Notes: a model not told the origin generated them from the sequence alone. A stretch of 64,000 nt of DNA from Eriocheir sinensis (GCF_024679095.1 NC_066562.1:3663132-3727131); one strand, 5' to 3'; positions 22,987-33,270 are shown, counted from the stretch's first letter. Translations and numbers: made by a program.

Positions 22987-25002
22987 TCACAAATTGTTCA
23001 GCCACTGGTTCACAAACAGTTTATATTGTTGCCGGTGTGTGAACTGCTGAGGCAGCTGAACGGACGCAAGGAGACGGTTCCATATCTGCACGTAAGTGTC
23101 TATATACTGCCTCTGGTAGTGAGTTGTCCGGCATCGCTGTACCACCAGAGCCGTGGGTGCCGCCTCCGCTGACCGGGTGTTGGCTGTCACCTCCCGCTCC
23201 GGCTGGCGCAGCGTCCTCAGGTGTTCCACTCCCTCCTGCTGTATTTTGTACAGAGTGGTGAGGCCGGCCACGTCTCGCCGGTGTTGGAGGGTCTGCAGGG
23301 TCGGTAGGTGCTCCGGTTGTCGATCCGCGATGATCCTCCACGCCCTCCCCTGGATCTTGTTGAGGAGCGCGAGATGGGTACTGGCAGCTCCTCCCCACGT
23401 TAGGCACGAATACTCAAGGGAGGATCGGATTTGTGCCTTGTATAAGACCTCGCGCCCTCGACTGTCCATCAGCCAGGAGATTCTGCGTAGGGACGTCAGC
23501 TTCCGTGAGGCTGCCCTTGCCAGCTGCTGGATGTGCGTGCGGAAGGTCAGCCTGGAGTCATATGTGAGGCCCAGCACCTCCACTTCCTCACGTGGCGTCA
23601 GCTTGAGTCCCTCAAATTCAAGCTGGAGATCCACAGGTGTCCTGGCCACTACCAGCAGCTGAGTTTTTGCTGGGGCAAACTTAACTTGCCACTTACTCCC
23701 CCAATCTGCAATTCGCCGGAGTGTGGCTCTTAGTTGGCGTGCTGCCTGGGCCTCTCCTCCTGGCTCTATTTTGTGAGTCAAAGTGATGTCATCGGCGAAC
23801 GCTTTGGCACTAGGAACAAGATGGAGGAGGTCATTTATGTACATGTTCCATAGTAGTGGCCCGATGACGCTGCCTTGTGGCACGCCGGCGTGGATCCGTT
23901 GTGGGGAGGACTTGTGCCCATTCAGGACTACTTGAAGGTGGCGTTCCTCTAAGTAATTTTTCATCAGGCACAGAAGCTTTCCCTCCAATCCGGCTGCTCT
24001 CATTTTTTCTAATAGGTCGGTGTGCCACACTCGGTCAAATGCGCCCTCAATGTCTAGTGCCAGAGCAGCAGTGGCTCTTCCTTGGTCCAGCTGTGAACTC
24101 CATTCGTTGGATAGTAGTAGGTGGAGATCGGCTGCTGACCGGTTTTTCCTGAAGCCGAACTGCCTGGCACTCAACAGATAGTGCCTATCCAGGTGTCTAG
24201 TGATCCGCTCAGCCACTATTCCCTCCAACACTTTTGCCACTGCTGATAGGAGGGACACCGGCCTGTAGTTCCTCACGTCCGTTCGGTCGTTCTTCTTGTG
24301 CACAGGAACAACATGGCTAGTCTTCCACTTCTGCGGCCAGGTGGAGGTATGAAGGCATTGGTTGAATATCTTGGAGAGGGGAAGAGCGAGTTCCTTGGCA
24401 CACTGACGCAGGAGGCGGGGGCTGATATTGTCCGGGCCAACAGCCTTATCTGCGTCTAAGGCCTTCAGTGCCAGATACACCTCCTCCTCCGTTGTTGAGA
24501 GGCTTGTCAGCTTTTCTTTAGTAACTGAAGGGAGAGTCGGTGGCTCTTTTTCTGGGTGAGGGACGGTCATTTTGGCAGCAAAAGTCTTGGCAAACAACTC
24601 TACTTTTTCTTTATTGCTCAGTGCCATGGTGCCATCCTCTCTTCTCAAGGACGGAACCGTGCCTTCTTGCACCTCACCCTGATGTTCCTTAACCAGGTGC
24701 CACCACTGCTTGCTCCCTATCTGGCCTCCTATTAGTTTTTTTTTTTGGGGGGGGGCAGTCACCCATTGCTCCTTAGCCCAGGCCTGGGCGTCTTGCATTC
24801 GAGCCGCTGACTCTCTGTGCCTCCTCTTGTTGAAGGCAGTGGGGTTACGCTTATACGTTAGCCAAGCGTAACCAAGTTTGGCGTCTGATGCTGCACGACA
24901 CCTCGGCCCGAATCGCGGCTGGTCGGACGGCTTGAATCTGTGCTCGCGGTTTGGCACCCACCGGTGTTGCTCCTTGAGGACTGCTTCAGTGAGCTGTTGC
25001 AC
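22987..25002 (-). CDS. LINE reverse transcriptase region (ORF2 C-terminal part)
   Basis: This is the C-terminal two-thirds of a LINE polyprotein that would copy element RNA into DNA at the nicked target. The 671-codon open stretch shows RT landmarks in order: KAVGPDNISPRLL (about 186-198), NYRPVSLL (245-252), QFGFRKNRSAADL (281-293), motif A LDIEGAFDRVWH with the catalytic Asp near 316, motif B GVPQGSVIGP (373-382), the active-site box FADD (402-405) and thumb-like VLGLTYDSRLTF (476-487). Both Asp residues of FADD are present. The last 170 residues are the usual LINE C-terminal extension. The nominal start is GTG directly after an in-frame TAG, so it is not a real initiation site. Endonuclease-like sequence continues upstream in the same frame. 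An in-frame run of nine C and eleven A (sense strand) lies near residues 84-89. No stop or shift breaks the RT itself. Confidence 0.93.
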   Translation of the reverse strand: MQQLTEAVLKEQHRWVPNREHRFKPSDQPRFGPRCRAASDAKLGYAWLTYKRNPTAFNKRRHRESAARMQDAQAWAKEQWVTAPPQKKKLIGGQIGSKQWWHLVKEHQGEVQEGTVPSLRREDGTMALSNKEKVELFAKTFAAKMTVPHPEKEPPTLPSVTKEKLTSLSTTEEEVYLALKALDADKAVGPDNISPRLLRQCAKELALPLSKIFNQCLHTSTWPQKWKTSHVVPVHKKNDRTDVRNYRPVSLLSAVAKVLEGIVAERITRHLDRHYLLSARQFGFRKNRSAADLHLLLSNEWSSQLDQGRATAALALDIEGAFDRVWHTDLLEKMRAAGLEGKLLCLMKNYLEERHLQVVLNGHKSSPQRIHAGVPQGSVIGPLLWNMYINDLLHLVPSAKAFADDITLTHKIEPGGEAQAARQLRATLRRIADWGSKWQVKFAPAKTQLLVVARTPVDLQLEFEGLKLTPREEVEVLGLTYDSRLTFRTHIQQLARAASRKLTSLRRISWLMDSRGREVLYKAQIRSSLEYSCLTWGGAASTHLALLNKIQGRAWRIIADRQPEHLPTLQTLQHRRDVAGLTTLYKIQQEGVEHLRTLRQPEREVTANTRSAEAAPTALVVQRCRTTHYQRQYIDTYVQIWNRLLASVQLPQQFTHRQQYKLFVNQWLNNL

Positions 25003-25770
25003 CTACTGCTCCAGGCTGTAACTCAGTATCGCGTCCCAGTTCAGCTGTTGTAGGGCTGTGCGCAGCCTCCCCTAGTCAGCTGCCCCCCAGCGCCATAGAG
25101 TCCTTGTGGTGCTCTCTTCCCAGTGACGCTTGAATGGCACCTTGGCGAGAACGGCTACATGGTCTGAGGTACTCACGTAGCCCAGCGGGTGGCATTGTAC
25201 AGTGTTTGGGGGAAGGTCAGTGACGGCAGGATCAAACAAGGATCCGGAGCTGTGTATGGGGAAGTTAAAATAGTTTACCATGTCATACACTGCTGGTAAG
25301 TTATCGAACTCCCTTCGTGCTGTGCGCTGATTTAGGTCCCCTACTATAATATTGTTGTCACACTTATTTGCAGTCGTAATATGATCTATGTTATTTGACA
25401 AAAAGTGGAGCACAGCAGGACCTTGTGCCGGAGGTCTGTAGCACCCGCAACACAATATGCCCGCGCCATTATTGGTTATTCTTTTGAAGAAGATTATTTC
25501 TAGGTTTTCAGGAATGGCCTACTCTATAATTTGTACACTCACTGACTCCTTGTAGCACAACGTAACACCGCCTCCTTGTGATAATCAATCTTTTCTGTAC
25601 CACTTAGAATAACCTTTAATTCTAGCATAGTTTTCAGGCACTGTCGTTAAGAAAAGTTTCACTCAGAAATACATCATCGGTATTATTTCTTATCACATAG
25701 TGATGTGTGAGTTCACCAATATTAGTATGGAGTCCCCTTAAATTGGCAGATTTCACAGTCTTATTTCACA
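25003..25770 (-). pseudogene. LINE endonuclease domain, disabled
   Basis: Upstream of the RT and mostly in its frame lies an AP-endonuclease-like domain that would nick target DNA. Visible signatures are LSETF (the catalytic-Glu region), GYSKWYRKD, QGGGVTLCYKE, CCGCYRPP, GDLN (in place of the usual GDFN) and near the end STSDHVAV (the SDH motif). The frame is broken by TAG at 25003-25005, TAG at 25072-25074, TAG at 25519-25521 and TGA at 25585-25587, plus a one-base-type frameshift near 25641-25645. The longest unbroken piece is 127 codons (25072-25455). A TGA lies further upstream at about 25768. No intact ORF1 is visible in the short remaining 5' part. The protein could not be made whole without readthrough and frameshifting. 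Confidence 0.87.
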
Positions 25771-25892
25771 ATTACACTGCTTATGCGCCAATGAACTGTT
25801 CGTAATGGGCATTTTGTTGGCCTAGAAACACAGGGGAGTGAGGAAAGTTGTTTTGTTGCAGCTGAAGAGGCACGTGCTGGGTCTGGGGGTTT

Positions 25893-26346
25893 GTCTGTAG
25901 CATCCTTTCACTTTCTCAATCTCTCCTCTCTCTTAATTATTTTTGTTCCTCTCCCATCCACCTCTGTAACATCCTCTCACTTTCTCAAGCTCTCCTCTCT
26001 CTTAATTCTTTCTCTTCCTCTTCCGTCCACCTCTGTAACATCCTCTCACTTTCTCAATCTTTCCTCTCTCTTAATTCTTTCTCTTCCTCTTCCATCCACC
26101 TCTGTAACATCCTCTCACTTTCTCAATCTCTCCTCTCTCTTAATTCTTTCTCTTCCTCTCCCATCCACCTCTGTAACATCCTCTCACTTTCTCAATCTCT
26201 CCTCTCTCTTAATTCTTTCTCTTCCTCTCCCATCCACCTCTGTAACATCCTCTCACTTTCTCAAGCTCTCCTCTCTCTTAATTCTTTCTCTTCCTCTCCC
26301 ATCCACCTCTGTAACATCCTCTCACTTTCTCAATCTCTCCTCTCTC
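25893..26346 (+). repeat. 69-bp minisatellite, about 6.5 copies
   Basis: The unit is pyrimidine-rich and includes CTGTAACATCCTCTCACTTT, CTCAA(T/G)CTCTCCTCTCTC and TTAATTCTTTCTCTTCCTC. As 69 = 3 x 23, one plus frame gives a 23-residue repeat (SVTSSHFLNLSSLLILSLPL...), which I treat as an artefact. The first copy, next to the LINE 5' end, is the most diverged. Confidence 0.95.
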
Positions 26347-27250
26347 CACCCTACCTGTTCCTTCTCCTTCCCTCTCTTTTTCTGCCTTCCTCTGTTCTCT
26401 CTTTTCACTTGCCATTCCATACATTCTTACTTTTCGTTTACTCCTCTCCTCCTCCCACTTTCCCTACACCCCTTTCCTCCTTCACACCTCCCCACCCTCC
26501 ATATCCTTCACCATTCCCTATCCTTTCATCTTACTTTTCTTCCTCATCCTTCCTTACCTTGAACCCTACATATCTCCATCCATCATAATCTCCCTCCCTC
26601 CTATCCTTCTTTCATTGTGTTCTTCCTTCTTATTCCTCCCTTCCTTCCCTCTTTACCACCTACTTACTTTTCTACCCTACTAATTACATCCTTCATACCA
26701 TCTCCCTTTTTTTCCCCATTCACAACCTCCCTATCTCCCTTTTCCCTTTCTCCTTCCTTTCCTCCATTTCTACCTCCCTTCTTTCCTTTAACTCTGCTTA
26801 CTTTTCTCTTCCTTCATCCTTCACCACCCAGTTACTTTCCTACCCTATTAATTACATCCTTCATACCTCCCTTTTCTTCCCCATTCACAATCCCCCTATC
26901 TCCCTTTTCCCTTTCTCCTTCTTTTCCTTCCTTTCTACCTATATCCAATTCCTTCTTCCATCCTACCCTTCCCTTTCCCCTTCTTTCTTTTTTTCCTAAC
27001 TCCCTCATTTTTTCTTTTCTCCCTATTCCCTTCTTTCTCCCTTCCACCCTTCGTACCACCTTTATTTTCTACGCCACTCCATTCCCTTCTTCCCTCTCTC
27101 CCTCCTATTCAGCCTTCCTCCCTTCCACCCTATCCCACCCCTCCTACTCTCCTTCTCTCCACTGCTTCCCTCCTCCTATGCTCCCTACACCCCTTCCTCC
27201 TTCCCCTCCTTCCCCCCCCCTCCCTTCTTTCCTCCTTTCCTCCATTTCAA
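26347..27250 (+). repeat. Pyrimidine-rich block with about 167-bp duplication
   Basis: Two copies, near 26669 and 26836, share ATTAATTACATCCTTCATACC-like and CTATCTCCCTTTTCCCTTTC phrases. The rest is irregular C/T. No gene is seen. Confidence 0.85.
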
Positions 27251-27346
27251 CAACTCGATAAGGAGGTGCTGGGCGAGTGAATACGTTTATGCATAGGCAA
27301 AGAGGACCCGCCAAGGCCGAGCCGCGGAGCTGTCACCCCGCATAAT
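27251..27346. other. Ordinary-complexity island
   Basis: About 95 bp containing ACGTTTATGCATAGGCAAAG and GC-rich flanks between a C/T block and (GT)n. No gene is seen. Possible regulatory DNA only by analogy. Confidence 0.3.

Positions 27347-27419
<73 letters not shown>
27347..27419 (+). repeat. (GT)n microsatellite
   Basis: About 36 uninterrupted GT units. Confidence 0.98.
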
Positions 27420-27421
<2 letters not shown>

Positions 27422-28310
27422 AAAAGAAATAAAAGAATAAGAACGGAATAAAAGAAAAATAAGAAAAACATCAACAGCAGCAACAAGAAAAAAAAATATG
27501 ATGATGATGATGAAGAAGAAGAAAAGAAGAGGAAGAAGAAGAAGAAATTGAAGAAGAACAAGAACAAGAGGAGAGGAGAAGGAAGAAGAAGGAAGAAGGA
27601 GGAAGAGGGAGGAAGAAAGAATGAAGAACAAAAGAGGAAAAGAAGAAAAGATAAGAAGAAAAAAGAAACGAAAGAAAAAACAGGAAAAAATATAAGAAAA
27701 AAATACAGGGACAACAAAATACTATGTGATGCAGTAAGGAGACACTGAAGGAAAAAAAGGGGGGAGGGAGAAGGAGGAGGAGAAGAAGAGATGTAGAGAC
27801 GGAAGATGAGAGAAAGATAAAGGAGGATAAAAAAAAACATATCTAGGAGGAGTAAATAGTAAAGAAAGAGGAGGAGGAGGAAGAAGAAGAGAAAGAGGAA
27901 GAGGAATAGGAGGATGAAGAAAAGGATGAGAGTACGGATGAAGGTGGAAGTGATAAATGAGAATATATAAAAAAACAAGTGTTGGAGAAGGAAGAGGAGG
28001 TAAAGAAGGAGGATGGAGAGAAAGAAAACGAGGAGGAAGAAAGGAAAAGAATGAAAAGGGAAAGTAAGTCTAAAAATGGGATAAGAAGGCATTAGATAAG
28101 GGGGAGAAAAAAGCGGAAAAAATGTCAGTAGGGGGAGGAGCTAGAGGAGGAGGAGGAGGAGGAGGAGGAGGAAGACGGGTGAGGAGGCGACCACCACAGA
28201 CAAGTTGTCAACACGAATTTGACGCCAAAGAAGAAGTAAGTGAGAGGAGGAGGAGAGGTGCCAGCCACATGTATAAGGGAGGGAGGGAGAGGGAGAGGAG
28301 GAGGGGAGAG
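27420..28310. repeat. Purine-rich low-complexity block
   Basis: AAGAAGAAG and GGAGGA words dominate, with a (GAT)n/(GAA)n run at about 27495-27548 and (GGA)n near 28145-28172. A short ordinary stretch lies at 28173-28240. No gene is seen. Confidence 0.88.
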
Positions 28311-28700
28311 GAGAGGAGGGAGGGAGAGAAGGGAGGAGGAGGAAGAAAGGGAAGAGGGAGGGAGGGGGAAACAGGGAAAGGAAGGAAAGTAAAAGATAGG
28401 TTGGGTTATGGAAAGGAGGAAGAAAGGGAAGAGGGAGGGAAGGGGAAACAGGGAAAGGAAGGAAAGTAAAAGATAGGTTGGGTTATGGAAAGGAGGAAGA
28501 AAGGGAAGAGGGAGGGAGGGGGAAACAGGGAAAGGAAGGAAAGTAAAAGATAGGTTGGGTTATGGAAAGGAGGAAGAAAGGGAAGAGGAAAGGAGGGAAA
28601 AAACAGGGAAAGGAAGGAAAGTAAAAAAGATAGGTTGGAGTTATGGAAAGGAGGAAGAAAGGAGGAGGAAAGAAGAGGAGGAGGGAAAACAGAAGGAGGA
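28311..28700 (+). repeat. 77-bp tandem array, about 4 copies
   Basis: The phrase GAAAGTAAAAGATAGGTTGG recurs at 28385, 28462, 28539 and (with two extra A) 28617, that is at 77, 77 and 78 bp. The last copy is degraded. Confidence 0.92.
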
Positions 28701-29165
28701 AAAAGAAAATAGGAAAGAAGAGTAAAAAGATGAGGTAGGTTAAGGGAGAACATATGAAGAGACGGGAAAGGAAAATGAGATAAGGGAGGAGAAGGAGGAG
28801 GGGATAGGTAGATAGATAGATAGAAGAGGGGAAAAGAAGGAGAGTAAAAAGATATAGGGAAGTAAGAGAGAAGGTAATAGAGTAGAAAAGAGGATATGGG
28901 AGGTTCTGAGGAGGAAGAGAGGGAGGGAGAACAGGAGGGAGAGGGAGGAAGGAGAGAATAAAACTTGTCGGTAGGTAAGGAAGAAAGTGGGAGAGGGAAA
29001 AAGAGGAAAAGATTGAAGAAGAAGGGCGATAAGTAAAAGAAAGAGGAAGGAAGGGTGGGAAGGAGGAAAAGGGAAAGATAATTGAGGAGGAGGAGGAGGA
29101 GGAGAAAGACTGAAGTAAGAAGTAGAAGGAAAGAAAGAGAGTAAAGAGATGGGAAAATAAAAGAA
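28701..29165. repeat. Purine-rich block
   Basis: Irregular GGAAAGAGGA sequence with a short (GATA)n near 28807-28822. No gene is seen. Confidence 0.85.
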
Positions 29166-29665
29166 AGATGGAAAGGAAAAGGGAAAGAGAAAAGGAATAT
29201 AAACGAGAAGGGAGAGAAAGTAGGATGAAAAAGAAGAAGGATATAAAAGAGGGTGATGAATGGGAGAGTAGGAAACATGGGAAGGAAAAAGGGAGATGGT
29301 GAGGTGAAAGGGAAAGAGAGAAAAGGAATATTAACGAAAAGGGAGAGGAAGTAGAATGAAAAAAAGATATGGAAGAGGGTGAGGAATGAAGAGTAGGAAA
29401 GGAAAATGGGAAGGAAAAAGAAAGATGGATAGGAAAGGGAAAAAAAGAAAAGGAATATAAACGAACAAGGAAGAGAAAGAAGGATGAAAAAAAGGATATA
29501 GAAAAGGATGAGGAATGAAGAGTAGGAAAGGAAATAAGGGAAGGAAAAAGAAAGATGGATTGGAAAGGGAAAAAAAAGAAAAGGAATATAAACGAACAAG
29601 GAAGAGAAAGAAGGATGAAAAAAAGGATATAGAAGAGGGTGAGGAGTGGGGGAGTAGGAAAAGAA
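29166..29665 (+). repeat. Tandem array, about 130-bp unit, about 4 copies
   Basis: The word AAAAGGAATAT(A/T)AACGA recurs near 29190, 29321, 29448 and 29579 (spacings about 131, 127 and 131), with matching AGGATGAAAAA and AGTAGGAAA words between. It yields a 462-codon minus frame (28406-29794) with no protein character. Confidence 0.88.
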
Positions 29666-29975
29666 TGCTAATATAAATGAAAAGAAAACGAGGGAAAAAA
29701 AGTTGTACAGAAAGTGGAAAAAGAAAATATTAAGGTGAATAAAAGATAAGAAAAATAAATTAGAAATGAGAGAAAGCAACAGGAAAGATAACAAGCAAGA
29801 CTGAATAAGGAGAAAGTTAATGAAATCACAAAATAAAACAAAGTAAAAACAGAATAAGAAGGTGGAATAAAGAGAAAAGGAGTGTACAAAAATAAAGTAA
29901 TGTTGAGGAAATATTTCGTGACGTATAAATAAAAGCTTTCAAACAGGGAGACGCAGAGAGATAGAGACAAATATA
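29666..29975. other. A-rich low-complexity stretch
   Basis: GAAAATAAAAGATAAG-type sequence. No gene is seen. Confidence 0.7.
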
Positions 29976-29977
29976 CA

Positions 29978-29979
<2 letters not shown>

Positions 29980-30025
<46 letters not shown>

Positions 30026-30099
30026 CACACAAACACATACAGGAAAAAAACGTTAATATGGTGAAAAAATATATACTAGAAAGCCTTATTTTGACGCCT

Positions 30100-30144
<45 letters not shown>
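29980..30144 (+). repeat. Two (AC)n microsatellites
   Basis: (AC)n at about 29980-30022 and 30102-30144, separated by about 80 bp of A-rich sequence containing GAAAAAAACG. Confidence 0.96.
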
Positions 30145-30147
<3 letters not shown>

Positions 30148-30245
30148 ATACAAAACAGGAGGAGCCTGAATTGTACTCGCGGACAAAGTTAGACAAACTT
30201 TCTCTTTTCCTCCGCCGCCGCCAGGCCTCGAAATCAATGTTGGAG

Positions 30246-30248
<3 letters not shown>
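30145..30248. other. Ordinary island with (CCG)n
   Basis: Contains CTCCGCCGCCGCCAGGCCTCG amid balanced sequence between AC and GT arrays. No gene is seen. Confidence 0.4.

Positions 30249-30313
<65 letters not shown>
30249..30313 (+). repeat. (GT)n microsatellite
   Basis: About 32 uninterrupted GT units. With the AC tracts upstream it forms inverted complementary arms. Confidence 0.98.
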
Positions 30314-30314
<1 letters not shown>

Positions 30315-30376
30315 TAGAATAAGCCTTCGAGTATGTATTATTTTGTCTATGTAGGGTTTTTTTTCTGTGTGTATCT

Positions 30377-30680
<304 letters not shown>

Positions 30681-30825
30681 CTGTCCCTTCTCCTTACACA
30701 GGTAAAGATGAACAGGTAGATAAGGTGGAGGAAAGAGGGAGAGAAGAGAAAAACAGAATGGAGAGAAGAAGAAAGATAAAGAAAGAAAAAGAGGGATAAG
30801 AGAAGCAAATGAAGGAATAAGGAAG

Positions 30826-30829
<4 letters not shown>

Positions 30830-30898
<69 letters not shown>
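30830..30898 (+). repeat. (CT)n microsatellite
   Basis: About 34 uninterrupted CT units. Confidence 0.98.
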
Positions 30899-30903
<5 letters not shown>

Positions 30904-30934
30904 CTCTCCTTTCCTCCACCTAGTGTGAACTATA

Positions 30935-31880
30935 GAGAAGGAGAGGGAGGGAAGGAGGGAGGGAGGAGAAGGCAGCACAATGGAGGGAAGGAGAGAAAAA
31001 GGGCAGGGGTGAGGGAGGGAAAGACTAGGGAGGAAGAGGGAGGATGGAGGGAAATGAGGGTTGGATGTAGTATGGAAGGAGGGAAATGGGAGAGAAAGGG
31101 GGGAATAGGATAATAGGGAAGGATGGAAAGGGTTGAGAGGAGTAAGGAAAAGAAGGATGGAAGGAAATAAAGAAATAAGAAATGATAAAGGAAGGAAGAT
31201 AGGAGTAAGAAATAAAATAAAATATGAAAGAAAAGAAATTAGGAAAGAAGAAAGAAAGTAATGCAGGAGACACTTGGAAAAAGAATTGAAGGACTGAAGG
31301 AAGGAAGGATGAAAATGAAACGAAATAGAAGGGAAATGGGCGTAGAAAAGGGAGGAGGAAAAGAGGGAGAAAGGAGAGGAAAGTATAGGGTGAAGGGAGG
31401 AAAGGCGAAACGATAGGGAGAGGGAAGAAGAGATAAAGAAGAGGAAGGGAGGTGAGAGGAAGGAAGAGGGGGAAAAAGACAGATGAAAAGTAAATAAAGA
31501 GGGAAAAAAAGGGTGAAGGAAGGAGATAAGCAGAAAGAAGAAGGTAGAAAGAAGAGAGTGAGGAAATGATTAAAGGAAGGAAGGAAGAGAAGAGGAGGGA
31601 AGAAATACAAGAGAAAAGTAAAGATGGGAGGTAGAGAAACGTGGAAAAAAGAAAAGGTTAAGAGAGGAGAGAAAAGGGAAAAAGATGAGATGAGAGGGAG
31701 GAAAGGTGGGAGAGAGAGGTAGAGAAGTACAGGTAGATCAGGTAGGAAAGAGGGGGGGGAAGGGAGGGGAGAGGGAGAACCATCAAAGAACAGAACGGAG
31801 GAAAGGAAGAAGCAAGGGAGGGAGGGAGAGAGAGAAGGAAGGGAGGAGGAGGGTAAGGGAGTGTAGCGCAGCCTCGGAGG
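30935..31880. repeat. Purine-rich low-complexity block
   Basis: GGAGGGAAGGAAAG-type sequence on plus. The 263-codon minus Ser/Pro/Leu frame is a by-product. No gene is seen. Confidence 0.9.
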
Positions 31881-31944
31881 AAAAGAACGTGATCGCCAAT
31901 TATAGGAAGTTTTGATTACCTGGGCAGGTGGAGGCGTCTGGTGC

Positions 31945-32166
31945 ATTGGCGGCGGCGGTGGTGGTGGTGGTGTTGAGGTGGTGGTGGTGGTGGTGGGCGT
32001 GAGGGTGGAAATCGTGTGGTGGAAGAGCAAAGTGAGATAGGTTTGGGTATGGTGTTAGTGGTGGTGGTGGTGGTGGTGGTGGGCGTGAGGGTGGAAATCG
32101 TGTGGTGGAAGAGCAAAGTGAGGTAGGTTTGGGTATGGTGTTAGTGGTGGTGGTGGTGGCGGTAGT
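31945..32166 (+). repeat. (GGT)n with 86-bp duplication
   Basis: GGT-rich DNA in which an 86-bp unit (GGGCGTGAGGGTGGAAATCG ... GGTTTGGGTATGGTG) occurs twice, at about 31995 and 32081. A (GAT/GGT)n stretch follows at 32300-32362. Confidence 0.9.
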
Positions 32167-32446
32167 GGTGATGGAGGGGAAAGTAGTGACAGTGATGGAC
32201 AAGGGGATAGTGATGATAATAAAATGAAAAAAAAGATATTGATGGTGATTCTGGCTTTCTCATTATGGTGTTGAAATGGTAAACTGAAGCAATTGGATAG
32301 TGGAAGTGATGGTGGTGGTGATGGTGATGGTGGTGATGGTGATGGTGGTGGTGATGGTGGTAGGGGCAGAACAATGGCACTAAGGGTGAGTTTAGGGGAA
32401 TGGGAAGGAATTTTATGGCACTGTTTACACGAGTTTTTAAGTAAAG

Positions 32447-32449
<3 letters not shown>

Positions 32450-32531
<82 letters not shown>
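32450..32531 (+). repeat. (GA)n microsatellite
   Basis: About 41 uninterrupted GA units. Confidence 0.98.
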
Positions 32532-32533
<2 letters not shown>

Positions 32534-32650
32534 GGTAATTAGTTATGGGCAGGTTAATTACTCCTCACCTGGGCCACACAAGCACCAATATACAGGAAAC
32601 CCTTGACACAGGTATAATCGGCACAATTAGGCTTCTTCGGGGCCAAGACG
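32532..32650. other. Ordinary-complexity island, AT cores and CACCTG
   Basis: Contains GGTAATTAGTTATGGGCAGG, TTAATTACTCCTCACCTGGG and GCACAATTAGG. Possible cis-regulatory DNA by motif content only. Confidence 0.35.
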
Positions 32651-32880
32651 GCAGGTGAACTCTCTCCCTCCCTCTCCCTTCCTTCCTCTTCCTCCCTTAC
32701 CCTTCTCCCAGTTAAGTCTCTCCCTCCCTTCCTTGTTACTCTCCCTTCCTTCTTCTCTCATTACCTTAAATTCTCTTCTAATTCCTTTCTCCTCTCCTTT
32801 CCTTCCCTTCTTATACTTCCTTCTTTTCAACCTCCTTTTCTTATCTTTCCTATCTTCATCTATTTCATCCATAAAGACCC
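32651..32880. repeat. Pyrimidine-rich tract
   Basis: CTCCCTTCCTTCC-type sequence leading into (TTC)n. No gene is seen. Confidence 0.85.
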
Positions 32881-32881
32881 A

Positions 32882-32985
32882 TTTCTTCTTCTTCTTCTTC
32901 TTCTTCTTCTTCTTCTTCTTCTTCTTCTTCTTCTTCTTCTTCTTCTTCTTCTTCTTCTTCTTCCTCCTCCTCCTCCTCCTCCTGC
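32882..32985 (+). repeat. (TTC)n(CTC)n microsatellite
   Basis: About 26 TTC units followed by about 7 CTC units. Confidence 0.97.
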
Positions 32986-33032
32986 TACTCATTCTGCTGC
33001 TACTGTTCTCATTATCACTATTGCTACTGTTG

Positions 33033-33033
<1 letters not shown>

Positions 33034-33068
<35 letters not shown>
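33034..33068 (+). repeat. (CT)n microsatellite
   Basis: About 17 CT units. Confidence 0.95.
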
Positions 33069-33070
<2 letters not shown>

Positions 33071-33181
33071 GAGTTAGGCCAGCCACCCCCAAGGACTCCT
33101 GTAGGATATTGCCTCGTCAGGTGAACGGGGTGGGAGGAGGAGGAGGAGGAGGAGGAGGAGGTGTGATTGACTAAGGGGGAT

Positions 33182-33183
33182 GT

Positions 33184-33269
<86 letters not shown>
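33182..33269 (+). repeat. Compound (GT)n(GA)n microsatellite
   Basis: About 14 GT then about 30 GA units without spacer. A (GGA)n lies 20 bp upstream (33133-33161). Confidence 0.97.

Positions 33270-33270
<1 letters not shown>

Larger units (their letters stand above)
22844..25892 (-). mobile_element. APE-type non-LTR retrotransposon (LINE)
   Basis: The element lies on the minus strand, 5' end near 25890 and 3' end at 22844. On its sense strand it carries a decayed AP-endonuclease-like region (about 25770-25075), a linker, a complete reverse transcriptase frame (25002-22987), about 120 bp of 3' UTR and a terminal A-rich tail, seen here as the T run at 22844-22866. Domain order EN then RT, the FADD active site and the poly(A) tail place it among APE-endonuclease LINEs of the Jockey/CR1 kind. 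The clade is inferred from the general look of the RT. Its sequence is ordinary in complexity and GC-richer than its surroundings. Both flanks match one 69-bp minisatellite. I cannot define a target-site duplication longer than about 2 bp. The region 25770-25892 is presumed 5' UTR or untranslated remnant. Confidence 0.9.

Noticed and set aside
22987..25002. Host telomerase or retroviral pol
   Set aside because: Motif order, the FADD box, the upstream APE-type endonuclease and the poly(A) tail fit a LINE. No LTRs, protease, integrase or RNase H are seen.
25891..26562. 223-codon plus frame with 23-residue repeats
   Set aside because: Translation of the 69-bp minisatellite, whose partial copy also lies on the other side of an inserted LINE.
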